Origin: Globodera rostochiensis
Lineage: Eukaryota; Nematoda; Chromadorea; Rhabditida; Heteroderidae
Direction of reading: 5' to 3'
Assembly (NCBI GenBank): GCA_018350325.1
Contig: JAEVLN010000019.1
Coordinates: 1,116,001 to 1,180,000 of the forward strand
DNA length: 64,000 nt
The number at the start of each line of letters is the position of its first letter. Position 1 is the stretch's first letter. Positions 24,869 to 37,382 of the stretch are shown piece by piece. The position numbers and the translations under genes are program-made. Below the pieces are notes generated by a model. The model had not been told where the DNA came from, did not search any database, and was given only the letters and a program-made list of their open reading frames with translations.

Positions 24869-27800
24869 TTAATTCATTTCGCTCCTTTCTCTGTACTCTT
24901 CCTCCGTCTCCTCTTTCGGTCCTATTGCTGCCGTTGTTTGCTGAGCGTCTTCAGATCGAAGACGGCATGTCCCCGCTCCATCGTCCCGAACACTATTCTC
25001 ATCCGTTTGCCGGAGAGGAGTGCCTGGTTCTGTCGGTGCTTCGGCTTCGATCATTTCCGTCCGCTCAGCTTCGATGTTTCTTATCTTTTCATCATCATTG
25101 CTTTTTCCTTCTACCACCAGGTTCATGGACGTGGACGGCGGTGGAGTTTTGGGCCCTTCTTCAGCCTCTTCAGTCGTGTTAAGATAATTGTCTTCGTCGT
25201 CACTCCTGTATACTTCCCTTTTCTTGCATGTAAATGATGAGCCAAATATTGATTTTGCAGCGGCAGATATGTCGCTGTGGTCATCAAAAGCTGACTCCTG
25301 AACACAAACATTAGCTCTTCTCGTGTAAAGACGCAACCTCCTCTTTCTCCATTTTATGCTGATGCAGCGGAATCTCACGCTCATCTACGACCTCCTCATC
25401 GACGACGGACTCGTCCAAAAATTGGAGTTCCGAAGGCTCTACTGATTGGACATGACTATTTTCAATAATCTCATCGCCACCAGCTGTCGAAAGATCATCC
25501 TCTTCCCAAATTGGTGGCTGTTGTTGCCGGTGATCCATGAGCTGAGCCCCAATGTTTTGTTGCATTGCCAACGCAAACTGCTGCTGCTGGTGTTGTTCCT
25601 GTTGCTGCTGTTTGCTGCGAGCGTAGGCAACACTTCGGGTCACCACCTCATCCACAGTCTCCTCAATGTGACTCAAATTGGAGGCGGACGAATGCGTCTA
25701 AAAGCAACAAAAATATCATTTACACCATAAAAAGGCTTTTCTTCATCCTTACATTGTGGTGAAGGTAATGATGGATCCCGCTTGATTTTTGTGATCTTCT
25801 AGCAGTTGTAATTACGTCCGTCACAGGAAGTGGATGATGATGATGATGATGAGGTTGTTGCTGTTGCTCATGAAGTTGTTGATGCTCGGACGTAGTGACA
25901 ATAATCCGATGATGTTGTTGTGCAGTCGGCGGTGAATCCGGTGGCGGTGTGATGGTTTGGACCTTAGAAAATTTAAATTTTTAAAATTAATTGCTAAAAA
26001 AAGTTTATCTAACCCATCGTTCATCAGCAGGCAATTAAAATACTTTGGCAGTTCCATCAATAAAGTTCCTTTTTTTCAATGATTCATGAAAATTTTGAGT
26101 TTTTTCCTTTTGTGCTTCTTCCAAATATCCGAGAGTATAATTCATTAAATATATAATCAAAACAAATTCTCCAACAACAATTAAGTAGCGTTTCTCTTAA
26201 CATTTCCCATTTCACGTCATTAATGCTCATAATGAGAGGCCATGTTAATGGCATGTTGCTCATAAATTGATGCCAACAAATGGTCACTGTTTTCATTGAT
26301 ATGATGGTTAAAAACATCATTATGGTGAAGGTAACTAAGGTTATTGTTATGTTCGTTTAAACCAATTAGAACACCATTTTCCAGATTTAGATGTTGTTGT
26401 GAGCTTTCGTTCTATAATTCATAATACGTTCAAAAATATTTTATTCATCGAATCATGATTAGTACCTGCTGGTAAGGCGCCGGTTCATCGCCCATCCCGT
26501 TTCCATTGCGCGACCGACGGCGAGCGTTCATGAAGAAATTCGACACTGTAGACATGTCAAGACGGAGATGTTCAGCGATGGTCTGTTGCATCTCACGACT
26601 CGGCCGTTGAGTTTCTTTAAAAATTGCCTGAAATTGCGCATATTACAACGGTCTTTTCTTGTTTTCGGGTCTTGGACCTGAAGAGTTCGTTTTTGGATGT
26701 CAGTGAAAACGAGCCGAGGCCGTTTTTGTGGGGGATTTCCATCCTCATGTCCGTCACTGATCCTACGATTCCGATGATGATGGCGAGAATTTTGGGCCGG
26801 CGTTGGTGGTGGAATTACACCGGAAGCCATTGGACCTATTAACGGGGTTTTTTATTAAAATTCAACGCAAAGTCTTTTTAAACCTTTGTACATGTCCAAA
26901 ATGCTCAGACGTATGTGCAAAGGTTGCTGCAGCCAATTAAACATCCGACGAAACGTTTCCCGACCCGATTTGAGACGATTCCAAGGCTTTGGATTACGCA
27001 ACAAATCCGACAATGTCCCCTGACTTCGGCATAAAATTCGCTCAGCAAAAATCGCTTGCGGGATGGAGTGTTGCTGCAAACGTTAAATTGTGTCAAGAAG
27101 GAAAAGGATAAAAAGAACGTAACCCAAAATAAGTCTTAACCCACCTTTAATTCGTAGGCAACACGCTTACACAAATCTTTTGTATCAATGTAAATCTCGT
27201 CATCAATCTCAGCATTTAATGGGTCTGATGTATCCGTTGTTGAATAAGTCGCACGTGGCACACCTTAAAAAATAAAAATTATCACAACAAGTAATTCGAT
27301 GTGTTGAACCAGCTCCCGGTCCCATTGGACCATATCCGGGGTGTGTTCCATTGAGAGCGGCAGATAGCAAGATGGTTTGATCCGAAGAACTTTGCGAATT
27401 TTGCGTAATATTTTGGTTGTGCGTTTGTTGTTTCGCCTAAGTTGTTTTTTAACATGACTTTTGTTTTTATTCGTTACTTTTGAACGGCGTGCTGTAGGTA
27501 CCGGAGCTGGATTGACTGCGTGGCGTTGGACCATTTGGTGTTGATGTGGCTGACGAGACATTTGGTGAACAATGAAATGGGTAGCCTGATGCGGACTGTG
27601 CTGTTGGATGTTGGGTGGTGGCTTAAATGAGAATAAATATTTCAAAATAAATTCTGCGGTCCTTTTTTGTTTACCGAATCGCGCGAGAGTGACGCAAGAA
27701 TGGACGATGTGATTTCCACATTACTTAGTGCAGGAGGCGTTTCCGCGTTTGCCATCCGTTCTAATTCCTGAGCAGTAGGCCCTTGCATAGAGTAGGCACC

Positions 27801-29277
27801 GGAATCGCCGTACGTGTCATGATGGTGAGGAACAGATGTCGCTGATTGATACCCACCAAGTTCACTCACTGGATTAATTTCCTCCTAAAAATCGGAAATG
27901 GCATTACTATACTAAAAGTCGACAGGATCTGGAAATTCCATTAGTCAAGGCACCCAACAATGTGGTTTGTTTCCACGAAGCAGCTCAAATCAACAAGTTT
28001 AGCTAACTTTACCTTTATGTACGCGACATTATTAGTGCTTCGTCGAATGCCGTTTAGCAGATCGCTCGTCCGACTTCCGCCATTTGGCCGGTGCAAATGT
28101 GAAACTGACACACTGCTCAACAATCCCAACGAGCCTTCCGGATCCCCTCTTCTTGACCCTTCTAAGTGCAGCGGAGACAATAATCCGGCCGGTCCATTTC
28201 CAAAACTAAGGACAACAAATGTAATGGCAATAAATATTTTAATAAATTGCATCCCTAACATTTGACAACAGCTTTTTTCAAAAATTAGACATTACGGACA
28301 CGCAAACAACCACAAAAAAAGGGAGAAAAACACTATCCTCTTCTTATTCGTTGGCTTCATTACAAAAAAATCAAATTTAAAAAATCAGGCGAAGTGGCTG
28401 ACTTTCAAATTGTTCAGTCTTAATTTAGGAGTCAAATTCTGAATTTTTACCCGTAGTCTTGAAAGAAACTTGACAATCGTGCAAAAGAATACTTTGTTTT
28501 TTCGAGCAGATTTGAATGCAGCTGCGAATGTTGGCCAAGGTGCTCCATTGATTCCATTTTGAGTGCCGAAATGTAAGAGGAACTAGACATCGGTACCAGA
28601 CCGTAACCACTAAATTTTCGGAGTTAAGGCATGGAAATGAAATTGTTTAAAAGAATTCAGTGACTATGATTACAGCTTTTTAACTCGTAGTGGCATCAAA
28701 TTCATGGCTATATTGAGGCAAATTCATACACACGTTCCAACGAGTAAAAAAGAGGTTCAATGAGGTATGAACCTGTTCCCAGCTGCCGCACCAGCCATGC
28801 TAACCGTCGTCAAAGAGGCCAACTGTGGACAAGTGGTGACATGTGACGCATTTCCATCACCCTCATGGTGAAGTCCACCCAATCCTGCTAACAATGCGTG
28901 GTGATGACCTGGATGGCCCTGTTGAGGACTTATAGTCTCCAGAAAATTCTCGGGCAGCTCCTCAAACCGATTAGCCGAGTTAAAGCTAATTTGCGGATCG
29001 ATCTGGATGAAACCAGCAACGGCAGACAAATCGCGTCTTAAACATCGAAATTATACTTTTTTTTAGAGAACAATCAATAACGGAACCCGGAAAACTAACT
29101 ATACATATAAAATGGCACCGAATGTAGATGTTAAACATATTAATTACCTAATGTCCCGCGAACCAGTAACTCATTGTACAAAAAAAAAACTAACTTTTGT
29201 TGTCCACCGCCACCATCGCTTAGACCTGAAGATGAATGTCCACCGACGCCGCACGAAGTGACGGCTGGTGGTTCCAT
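24869..29277 (-). CDS. ONECUT-class CUT/homeodomain transcription factor
   Basis: Nuclear transcription factor of the HNF6/ONECUT class (C. elegans ceh-48 type). Exon 1: MEPPAVTSCGVGGHSSSG. His/Gln/Ser-rich N-terminal exons follow. The single CUT domain (about 27250-26890) reads IDTKDLCKRVAYELK, then SIPQAIFAERILCRSQGTLS, DLLRNPKPWNRLKSGRETFR and MFNWLQQPL. The homeodomain (about 26800-26480) has PKKRPRLVFTDIQKRTLQ, AIFKETQRPSREMQQTIAEH and DMSTVSNFFMNARRRS; the phenylalanine and methionine of the FFMNARRR recognition helix are the ONECUT hallmark. The C terminus is acidic and Gln-rich (QQQQEQHQQQQFALAMQ) and ends at TAA 24869. At least nine exons. Linkers between CUT and N terminus are less certain. 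Confidence 0.9.
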
Positions 29278-29903
29278 TCAATTAAGACGAATTGGACCAG
29301 ACAACTGATAAGCAATGATAGCAAAAAATATGAATTTTAGATTGTCTATAATCTAAAAAAATAAAATTATGGTAATTACCGCGCAACGCCTCATTACCAA
29401 TTAAAATTTATTTTGAATTGTTTTAAGCATTTCCGTGACCTGTGCCATCTACCTAATTAATCCGAGAGACAGAAACGGATATAAAGTGAAAAGGATAAAA
29501 ACAAATCAACTCGACATCTTTCTTCTCTATCCCAAACACTCACAGTTAACAAAGCAGCAAAAGCATTGCACGAATAATTTCTCATGTTCATGTTTAATGA
29601 CCCATTTTCTTACGGTAATTGACAGAATTTGAAAAAGATTTTCATACAAATAACAAAATAAATAAATAAATAAATAAACAAATAAGCGAATAGACAACGT
29701 ATCATGTGCCTATGCTTAGGCTTTTGCTTAAAATTCGAATTTAAAACATTTTATTGTAGCTTTAAAAAATGGCTTCAGATTTTATGTTCATTTTCTCAAA
29801 AATTGAGAGATTATACAAAAGAGGAAGCCGTATTTGCGTTACAAATTCATACAGGTTCTTGTTAATGTATAAAATGAGTTTTAATTATTATTTTTTCAGT
29901 ACT
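29278..29903. other. Divergent region between ONECUT and SPATA20
   Basis: Holds the promoters of both genes. It is AT-rich with a short AAAT repeat near 29660-29680. TTTTTTCAG at 29891-29899, directly before the SPATA20 start, looks like a splice-leader or cis acceptor. A 115-residue frame from 29769 extends into SPATA20 but reads as untranslated DNA. Confidence 0.45.
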
Positions 29904-32900
29904 ATGTCTTCGTCTACAAAACCTTTTACTAACAAACTGGCGGCAGAAAAGTCGCCCTATTTGTTGCAACATTCTACGAATCCCGTTGATTGGTCCTATT
30001 TGTGGTTTCAATCTTTAATTAGTAAAATTTTCAGGTTTCCTTGGGGTGACGAAGCATTTAAGAAAGCCAAAGAAATGAACAGACCTATATTTCTTTCAGG
30101 TCACATTCTTTCTTAGCAATACGCAACTCTCCCTTAAAACTAAATGTGTTCAGTTGGTTATTCGACCTGCCACTGGTGTCATGTCATGGAACATGAATCG
30201 TTTGAGGATAAGTCAATCGGTCGTCTGCTGAACGAGAATTTTGTTAGTATCAAGGTGGACCGGGAAGAACGACCAGATGTCGACAAACTTTACATGAGTT
30301 TTATCCAGGCGAATATTTAATTTTAATGCGTTAAAATATGAATTGGTTCAGAGTCTCACGGGAGGTGGTGGATGGCCAATGTCCGTTTTTCTGACACCCG
30401 ACCTGGTTTGTACCTCCTAGAGCTTGCATAAACAACGTGCTCTAGGCTTAACTTAAGGAGCCTATCACTGGTGGAACGTATTTCCCTCCGCAAGATTCAA
30501 TGGGTCGCCTCGGATTTTCTACCATTCTTCACATGATTTCTGATAAAGTGTTTAAATTTTATCAATTGGTGGTTTTATTTATTTTTTAAGTGGAGAAACA
30601 ATCAACAACAAGTGAAGGAGCAAGGACGTGAATTAGCCGAGGCAATTCGCGAAAGTGTCCAACATGCAAAGTCATCACAGCTTCCTATGGCGGACACAGC
30701 TGTAGAAGAGTGCTATGCTCGGCTTTCTCGCCAATTTGACAAAGAAAATGGCGGGTTTGGTTCAGCGCCAAAATTTCCAAAAGCTGGTGAGCCGTCGTCG
30801 GATGCTTGCAAGGGCGGACCCCTTCCATAAGAAATTTGTTGGCTCTTCCTTGGCTGCTTATTCCATTTTGGATTAATTAATTTAGTTGATTTGGACTTTT
30901 TGCTGTACTTTTCCATTGTCAAAAAGCCATCCGAGGAAGCAACAATGGCCTTGAAAATGCTTCGAGTGACTTTTGAAAAATTGTTTGCTGGTGGAATTCA
31001 TGATCATGTTGGAAAGGTCATCTACCCTTTCTGTATATTAAGCTCTTTGATTTTAGGGATTTCATCGCTATTCCGTTGATTCCGTATGGCACGTTCCGCA
31101 TTTCGAGAAGATGCTCTACGACCAAGGCCAACTGCTGCGATCATATGCGAACTTTTACAAGGTGACCGGTGAAGCAGTGGCGGCTGAAGCAGTTTGCGAC
31201 ATAGCCGATTACATTGCCTTGAACCTCACTCACCCCGTTGGTTATAACATTTTCTTAGGTTAATTATTTGTTCAAATTGTTTGGTCTCTTCCAGCTTGGC
31301 GGTTTATTCTGTGCTGAAGATGCCGATTCATTGCCCACTGCGGAGTCGGCCAAGAAGCGCGAAGGTGCTTTTTGTGTGTGGTCCTTTGGGGAAGTTGAGA
31401 GAGTGCTCGGTGATCGCCCCTCGCGGCACAATGAAAACGTTTGCTTGAATGAATTGGTCTGTTCCGTGTTTAACGTCAAGCAGGAGGGAAATGTGCCTGG
31501 TCTTGCTGTAAGTGGATATTCATTAAAAAAATACTTTGGATTTTGAGGATCCCCATGGCGCGTTGCGGGGTCAAAATGTTCTACATAGAGTCGATGAGTG
31601 CGAGATTTCGAAAATTGCTGCTGAGAACAAAATGACCGTTGAACAACTGAAGCGCTGTATTGAAGATGCAAAGCGTTTTCTGGCTGAAGTGAGTTTGTTG
31701 TTGAAATTTAACGGGAAGTTGGTCAAATTGATTTAAAGGAACGAGCAAAGCGTCCGAGGCCTCATTTAGACGACAAAATTCTGACCGCTTGGAATGCTCT
31801 TGCTATTTCCGGATTCTGCGCAGCTGCACAGGTCGACATTTATGTTTTCTTTTAAGGGTTAATTAAAAGTATTTGCCCACCTAACAACGACGAAAAAGTC
31901 ATAAGCCGTTTTAATTTTACTGAAAAAATTTTTCCTTTTTACGTACTCTAGGCTATTCCTTACCGCGCAGCTGATTTTAAAGAACGTGCTGAAAAGGCGG
32001 TGGCATTTATTCGTTGCCATCTTATGTTTGAAGGCGAATTGCTCCGATCTGCTTATGTCGACAATGTTGGGCAAATTGTTCAAATGTTCGTTTGGAATGA
32101 AATTATCAAACGGAAAAAACATTTCAGTAAGGATCCCATCAAAGCTTTTGCTGATGATTATGCCTTTCTCATCGAGGCACTCCTCAGTCTTTATTCGCTG
32201 AACTTTGACGAGAGTTTGATTGAATGGGCACAACAGCTTCAGTTGAAAATGGACGAGCTGTTCTGGGACGATTCTTCGAATTCGGGCTATTTCATGTCGA
32301 GAGCCGGCGACCCATCCATAATCGTCCGAATGCAAGACGAACAGGACGGGGCCGAGGTGATTAATTCTTTAAGTAAAATATTTAAATATTTCTTTTTTTA
32401 GCCATGTACTAATTCGGTGGCCGCTTCTAATTTGATCTGCCTCGGATTTCTTCTGGATTCCGCCGACTTTCGCCAGCGTGCCAACGATTGTTTTGCCGGT
32501 GCCACGCAACGAATTGAGAGATACCCGTACATTATGCCTCGTATGCTGATTGCGTTGCATTCTGCAGCACATCCACCATTTCAAGTGGCGATTGGGTTAA
32601 ATTTAAGACATGATGCATTTTCAGATAATTGTGGTTGGGCAAAGCACTGACGAGATGACTCAAAAAATGCTTAAAGCAATTCATTCAAAATTCCTGCCTA
32701 TGGGAACGCTTATATTTATCGACAAGGATCGTTCTGGTCAGTGAGAAAGACTGTTTTCTTGCTAATATACTGTATAATCTTTATAGACCAATGGCTTTAT
32801 CGACACAATTCGCATTTGGCTGATTATGCGTGCGTTTACACGCCCGGACAGCCCTCAGTGTTTATGTGCCGTGAAATGTCCTGTGAGATGCCCATTATGA

Positions 32901-32938
32901 CGCTGGAGGAACTGCAAAAGCGTTTGGCGGAATTATGA
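29904..32938 (+). CDS. SPATA20-like thioredoxin-domain protein (DUF255)
   Basis: The family combines an N-terminal thioredoxin-like domain with a six-hairpin glycosidase-like domain; its enzymatic role is not established. Seen: [71 protein letters not shown] (the CxxC site), [37 protein letters not shown] and [19 protein letters not shown]. The helical part follows: [83 protein letters not shown] and [14 protein letters not shown], ending [18 protein letters not shown]. About thirteen exons. The start sits right after TTTTTTCAG, so a trans-spliced leader is likely. Confidence 0.93.
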
Positions 32939-33490
32939 GGAAAATACCTCTGATGGTGTCTACCAAATAAGAAATGATCATTTTATTGGTCGTCTATAAA
33001 TTTTGCCCAATTAAGCGTATGCCTTAAATTGACGAATAAAATTTTTTATTCAGGACATCATTTTTTGAATTATGAAGACTTTTGTCACTCTGTCCGTCTG
33101 ACAATGCGTGCCCATTCGACAGCTGTTGTGCTCCTCCCTTTTCTGTTGAGCCTTGGATGGATGCTGCTGTTGTTGTGTGTTGGGGGGGGGGGGGGAGCGT
33201 AATCGAATATTGGGGAATCGACGGACGGACGGCGCATGGACTGCTGTTCTCCATGGCTATCATCTCCACTCAAGTCCCCCTCATAGTCAGAGGGGATTAT
33301 GCCCGTCACACTTATCCAGTGTTGAGGAAATGCTTCCGCTATCAAAAATCTCATAAACCTTTTCCTCCAGCCTCTGAACGGGGAACAGTTGTTGTTCAGC
33401 ATCAAACAAATAAAACGGAGGGGAGGCGGTCCCCTTTTGTACTATAAATGATGCATTTACAGAATCAGTGAACGAACTTTTAACGACAAA
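32939..33490. other. Gene-free stretch between SPATA20 and the channel gene
   Basis: Contains an AATAAA at 33035-33040 suited to end SPATA20 mRNA, and a 14-nt G run at 33182-33195. No coding signal is convincing; it probably includes the channel gene promoter. Confidence 0.45.
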
Positions 33491-35645
33491 ATGTCCCGTT
33501 TTCCATTTTTGCTGCTCATTTTCAGCACTTTATATTGGTATGTAAATGTTGTCCCATGGTTTTACCTCGGGCTTTGTTCTGTTCAGCTTCACCCGGTTCC
33601 CCCCGTGTTTGGCCGCCCAAACGTCCGGCCCGTCCAAGCAACAACGGAGCCGCCAAATCCGTCCGATTTTTTAAAGAGCTCCACAAAATGTTAATTGGAG
33701 CTTTTACAGATGCGCAATCCCAAATTTTGTCAAATCTGTTCACCAATTACGATCCAAATCAGCGGCCTCCCGTAAGAGGTGCAAAAGAAATTTATGCGTA
33801 CAAAAGGGGAGTAAAACCAAGCCTAAATTAAATGAAGAGTTAGCCAACCATCCATCTATCATTGTGACCACGTCATTGGTGCTCAACCGCGTCATTTGGC
33901 ACACCCATTCGGCGGTGAATATCTACTTTTATTTTATTTAAATAATTTTATTATGTATGAAAAATAATATTTAAAATTTAAAAAAAAACAATTTTACGGG
34001 GAATACCCGAGTTAAGCCAGCCCGAGACGGTCGAGAGCGGAAAAGTGCAGTTTTGTTTGCTTTTCCAGGAAGTGGACTTAAACTTGCACCAAGACTGGGA
34101 AGACTCGCGACTTGCGTTCGACGTCGACCCGCGTGAGGACGTCCATGAAGTGCTTTTGCCAACAAACGTTGTCGTTTGGCGTCCGAACACTTTTTTCGTT
34201 GGTCTGATTTTTTTAAATTTAATTATTATTATTATTTTTTAATTTCTTCTCATAGGCGCACAAGAACAAGCCCCTTCCATGGGCACCCGGGCTGTGCAAG
34301 TGGGAAGATCCGTCATCGAGCAGTCCGGATTTATGCGGAGCGATGAACGGCATAAAAAAAAGGGATGGAAAAAAGAAATTGTCCTTTTGCAGGAGAACCC
34401 TCCGCGTGAATTTCCAATCGGATGGGGCCTTCCCGGTCAGAGACAAACGCAATATTCGTCTCGCCATTTCAAGCGGTCTCTCCCAATTGAAATGTGGCGT
34501 TTAACTCTTAACTTCAGCAAGCTATCCGATTGAAGATGTCGTGTATTTGTGGGCCAATTCGCCTCCGGCAAAATATTTTTATGACCTTTTTCAAATGGAT
34601 AGAAACCTTTCATTTAGCTCATTCAACCCATCCAAGTGGCCGATAATTTGTACGAGGGTAGCGACGCTCAATACGTATTCGAAGAGGCGGAAGCGGGCGA
34701 CTGTCCCATCCTCGGCAATTTGACCGCAAGTGGCAGCAAACGGGTGACCTTTTACAGCCCCCTCCCCACCATTTATCGATAGACTCTTTCTCCTGCATTG
34801 AATTGATTGTGCGCTTCCGTGCGGACGTCGGTCGTGGGTTTCTAAGCTCGTTGGTTCCTGGCTCGTTGCTAGTATTGGTGAGAAGGCTGAGTGAGAGTGG
34901 CTGATCATCTGGAAACCTTTGCAGATCAGCTGGTTCCATTTTTGGGTGCACAGTTCGTGGTCCGTTCCTCGCACTTTGAGCGCTGCTATTCCACTTTTGG
35001 TTTTTGTCTGCGTGTTGGTGAGGAGAAATAATTTGGGCGGTATTTACAACTTTTAAATTTCGAACATTTTCTGAAGCCGGATTTCCGTTTCCGGAACTTT
35101 TGGCATCCGGTTACATCCCTGGATAAATCTAATTACAAAAACTAATTTAGTTGCTGTTGCCCATCGAATCTTGTGCGCTTCGCATTTGGTTTCTGTTATG
35201 CACTGTGTTCACTCTGCTGTCACTGGTGGAGTATTTTCTCGTCATTCGCCACTACACGACCGTCACAACGGGGTGTATATTTGCTTATTTGTGCCTTTTC
35301 TCATCCAATTTTCTTTCATTGGGACACGGCTGGCAACGTTGCAGCGTTATTCAAGACCCTTGAGCCCGTTGGAACAGCAGAACAATCAGCATCCTGATAA
35401 CGAGAGGAAGGCCTCGCCCACGACGACCACCACAGTCGTCGTCACCCAGGACGAGGTGAGTTGGCAGACAATTCTGAAATGATCCTACGCGACTTCAGCC
35501 TCTCATCCAACACGGTGAAACAGCTACGATGGCCGGACATGCCGGATGGCACTCCAACAAGTTGGATGTTGTTTCTAGGGTGGCCTTCCCAATTGCTTTT
35601 TTGCTGGCCACATGCATTTATGTTCTTTTTCATTTGTACCTTTGA
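33491..35645 (+). CDS. Cys-loop ligand-gated ion channel subunit
   Basis: Pentameric neurotransmitter-gated channel, plasma membrane. Exon 1 (MSRFPFLLLIFSTLY) spliced to TRFPPCLAAQ gives a signal peptide. Extracellular part: AQSQILSNLFTNYDPNQRPP, SIIVTTSLVLNRVIWHTHSA, LNLHQDWEDSRLAFDVDPRE, LPTNVVVWRPNTFF and YPIEDVVYLW. Pre-M1/M1: IELIVRFRADVGRGFLSSLV. M1-M2: ISWFHFWVHSSWSVPRTLSA, which matches the ISWFxFW of anion-type channels. M3: ALRIWFLLCTVFTLLSLVEY. M4: KLDVVSRVAFPIAFLLATCI, ending FHLYL. Exon limits at 34250-34750 are unclear and the two cysteines of the loop were not located with confidence. Anion selectivity is an inference. Confidence 0.8.
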
Positions 35646-36212
35646 CAAGTTGCTATTGTGATTAATTGTGTGATTAATCGAAACTCATTAGTTGGATTTG
35701 ATTGGCGGAAAAAAAATATTTGATAAAATGGTTGGAGACGCGTTGAATTTTGTGTCTCGCTCTGTTGCCCAATTTATGGCTTTCCCGCGCACCAATGAAA
35801 ATGTAGACATTTGTTCGAATAAGGGCGAAGGGACCGGAAACAGGGGGTTTCTTTCACATTTTTGAGAAAATTTCCGACGTTATTCATGCAAACACAAGGC
35901 ACAGCATTTTTCCTAGCGAATAACTGAAGAAAATTTTATCGAAATAGCGAGGGAAGGGGAACAAGGTCTACCGACGACTCCGTTTTTTGCAACAAACCAA
36001 ACAATTCGTTCGTAAGCCTCTTTTATTTAGTGCTTTGCATAATATAGGATACAATCATCACGACGACAACAATATGATATGAATGACACAATATATGTAT
36101 GATTGATGATCTGTGGTTGTTCGGATGGGCAAAGCTTTTGATATGAAGGAAGGCGCATCTCCTCTCCTCGGGTTCGTCACATGGGCCAATCGCCGGTCGT
36201 CGCTGCTTCTCC
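35646..36212. other. Region holding copy 1 of a local dispersed repeat
   Basis: No gene. A segment at about 35698-35840 is repeated at 37383-37560 beyond the sperm genes. The rest is AT-rich. Confidence 0.5.
35698..35840. repeat. Dispersed repeat copy 1, left of the sperm gene pair
   Basis: Shares with 37383-37560 a common order of motifs: ATTGG..., TGGTTG.GACGC.TTGAATTTT, ATGGC.TTCCC, then CACCAATGAAAATGTAGA and ATTTGTTCGAATAAGGG. Same orientation in both copies. Gene content: none seen. Confidence 0.7.
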
Positions 36213-36493
36213 TCACATGTAGGCGCTCTGTTCCGGGGCCTTCGCCTAAATAGTTAAAATTATTGACTGTTCCGCCGCCTGCATCCCAGGAAACAAACCG
36301 GGGTGGGCTCCGGCTGATTGTATGTGGGCGATGACATGTAGGCGCTTTGGGCGCCGCCGCCGCTGGCCGCTGGAGCTTCTCCGCCGGCCGCTGGAGCTTC
36401 TCCGCCGGGCGATGACATGTAGGCGCTTTGGGCGCCGCCAGTTGCTGGAGCTGCTGCGCTGGGCGATGACATGTAGGCGCTCAGATCGCTCAT
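36213..36493 (-). CDS. Small repeat protein, sperm-associated by context
   Basis: Two exons (36493-36299 and 36245-36213; intron GT...TTTAG between them). The protein is about 76 residues: MSDLSAYMSSPSAAAP, then repeats of GGAQSAYMSSP with Gly/Ala/Glu-rich spacers, and after the intron it closes APEQSAYM-stop, so the last exon preserves the repeat. The ATG at 36493 is preferred over the one at 36601, which sits four bases after a TATAAAAG box. It recalls short Gly/Ala/Ser repeat proteins of nematode sperm (class Q type), from memory only. Sperm expression is inferred from the shared promoter with MSP. Confidence 0.6.
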
Positions 36494-36604
36494 GGTTGGT
36501 GAATTGTTGCGACGAACGGCGTAGACGAGCTTGCTGTGGGCTGAAGTTGTTGCTGTGTTGCTGTTGAAGATTGGCAATGGTGATGAATGGACCAAATCCA
36601 TTTC

Positions 36605-36612
36605 CTTTTATA
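36605..36612 (-). promoter_or_regulatory. TATA box of the small sperm-repeat gene
   Basis: TATAAAAG on the minus strand, 112 bases upstream of the ATG at 36493. Confidence 0.55.
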
Positions 36613-36670
36613 CATTTTTCACTGATGAAATTCGTTACAAAAATTAAGAGATTTCGACAACGCCAAAAAG

Positions 36671-36677
36671 TATATAA
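36671..36677 (+). promoter_or_regulatory. TATA box of the MSP gene
   Basis: TATATAAG-type element about 100 bases upstream of the MSP ATG, giving a short 5' UTR. Confidence 0.55.
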
Positions 36678-36774
36678 GCGGACGGATTTGTCAAACTATC
36701 CACATTCAGCAAACAACAATCAACGTTCTCAACAATCTACACATCAAGCGAGCTCGACAACAGCATCAACAACA

Positions 36775-37213
36775 ATGGCGCAACTTCCTCCAGAAGACAT
36801 CGCAACAATGCCCGCCCAGAAGGTCGTCTTCAACGCACCGTTCGACAACAAGGCCACCTACTACGTGCGGGTAAGTCAGCATCGTTTGACCGCAAAACAT
36901 TACTCTTTTTTAAACCTTTCCAATTTAGATCATCAATCCTGGGACAAAGCGCATCGGCTTCGCGTTCAAGACGACCAAACCGAAGCGCATCAACATGAAC
37001 CCTCCGAATGGCGTGCTCGGCCCCAAGGAGTCCGTCAACGTTGCCATCTCCTGCGACGCGTTTGACCCCAGCTCCGAGGACACCAAGGGCGACCGTGTGA
37101 CCGTGGAATGGACCAACACACCTGATCCGGCGGCTACCGCGTTCAAGCTCGAGTGGTTCCAGGGAGACGGTATGGTGCGCCGCAAGAACTTGCCGATCGA
37201 GTACAACGTCTAG
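36775..37213 (+). CDS. Major sperm protein (MSP)
   Basis: The cytoskeletal protein of amoeboid nematode sperm; its polymerisation drives motility and the released form signals oocyte maturation. Two exons, with an intron at about 36871-36928 (GTAAGT...TTTAG). Key segments: [93 protein letters not shown] and the end [13 protein letters not shown]. Length about 127 residues, the usual MSP length. Codon use is more GC-rich than neighbours, as expected for a highly expressed gene. Divergent from the small sperm-repeat gene. Confidence 0.98.
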
Positions 37214-37367
37214 ACGATGATGCGCCGCCGCACTACGACCAGATGCAGAAGATAGGATCTCCCCTCCAACCCAATATGTAAATGCCCTCATGTTGTATCC
37301 CCCCATGATCAGATAATTGTGTAAAACCACCATATCATCTTATGTGTGTGTTCATATGTAAATGTGT

Positions 37368-37373
37368 AATAAA
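37368..37373 (+). terminator. Polyadenylation signal of MSP
   Basis: AATAAA 155 bases after the MSP stop codon. Confidence 0.6.
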
Positions 37374-37382
37374 ATGTAATTT

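Noticed and set aside
36493..36601. Start at 36601 for the small sperm-repeat gene
   Set aside because: It lies four bases after a TATAAAAG element on that strand, so it would be upstream of the transcription start; the ATG at 36493 is preferred.
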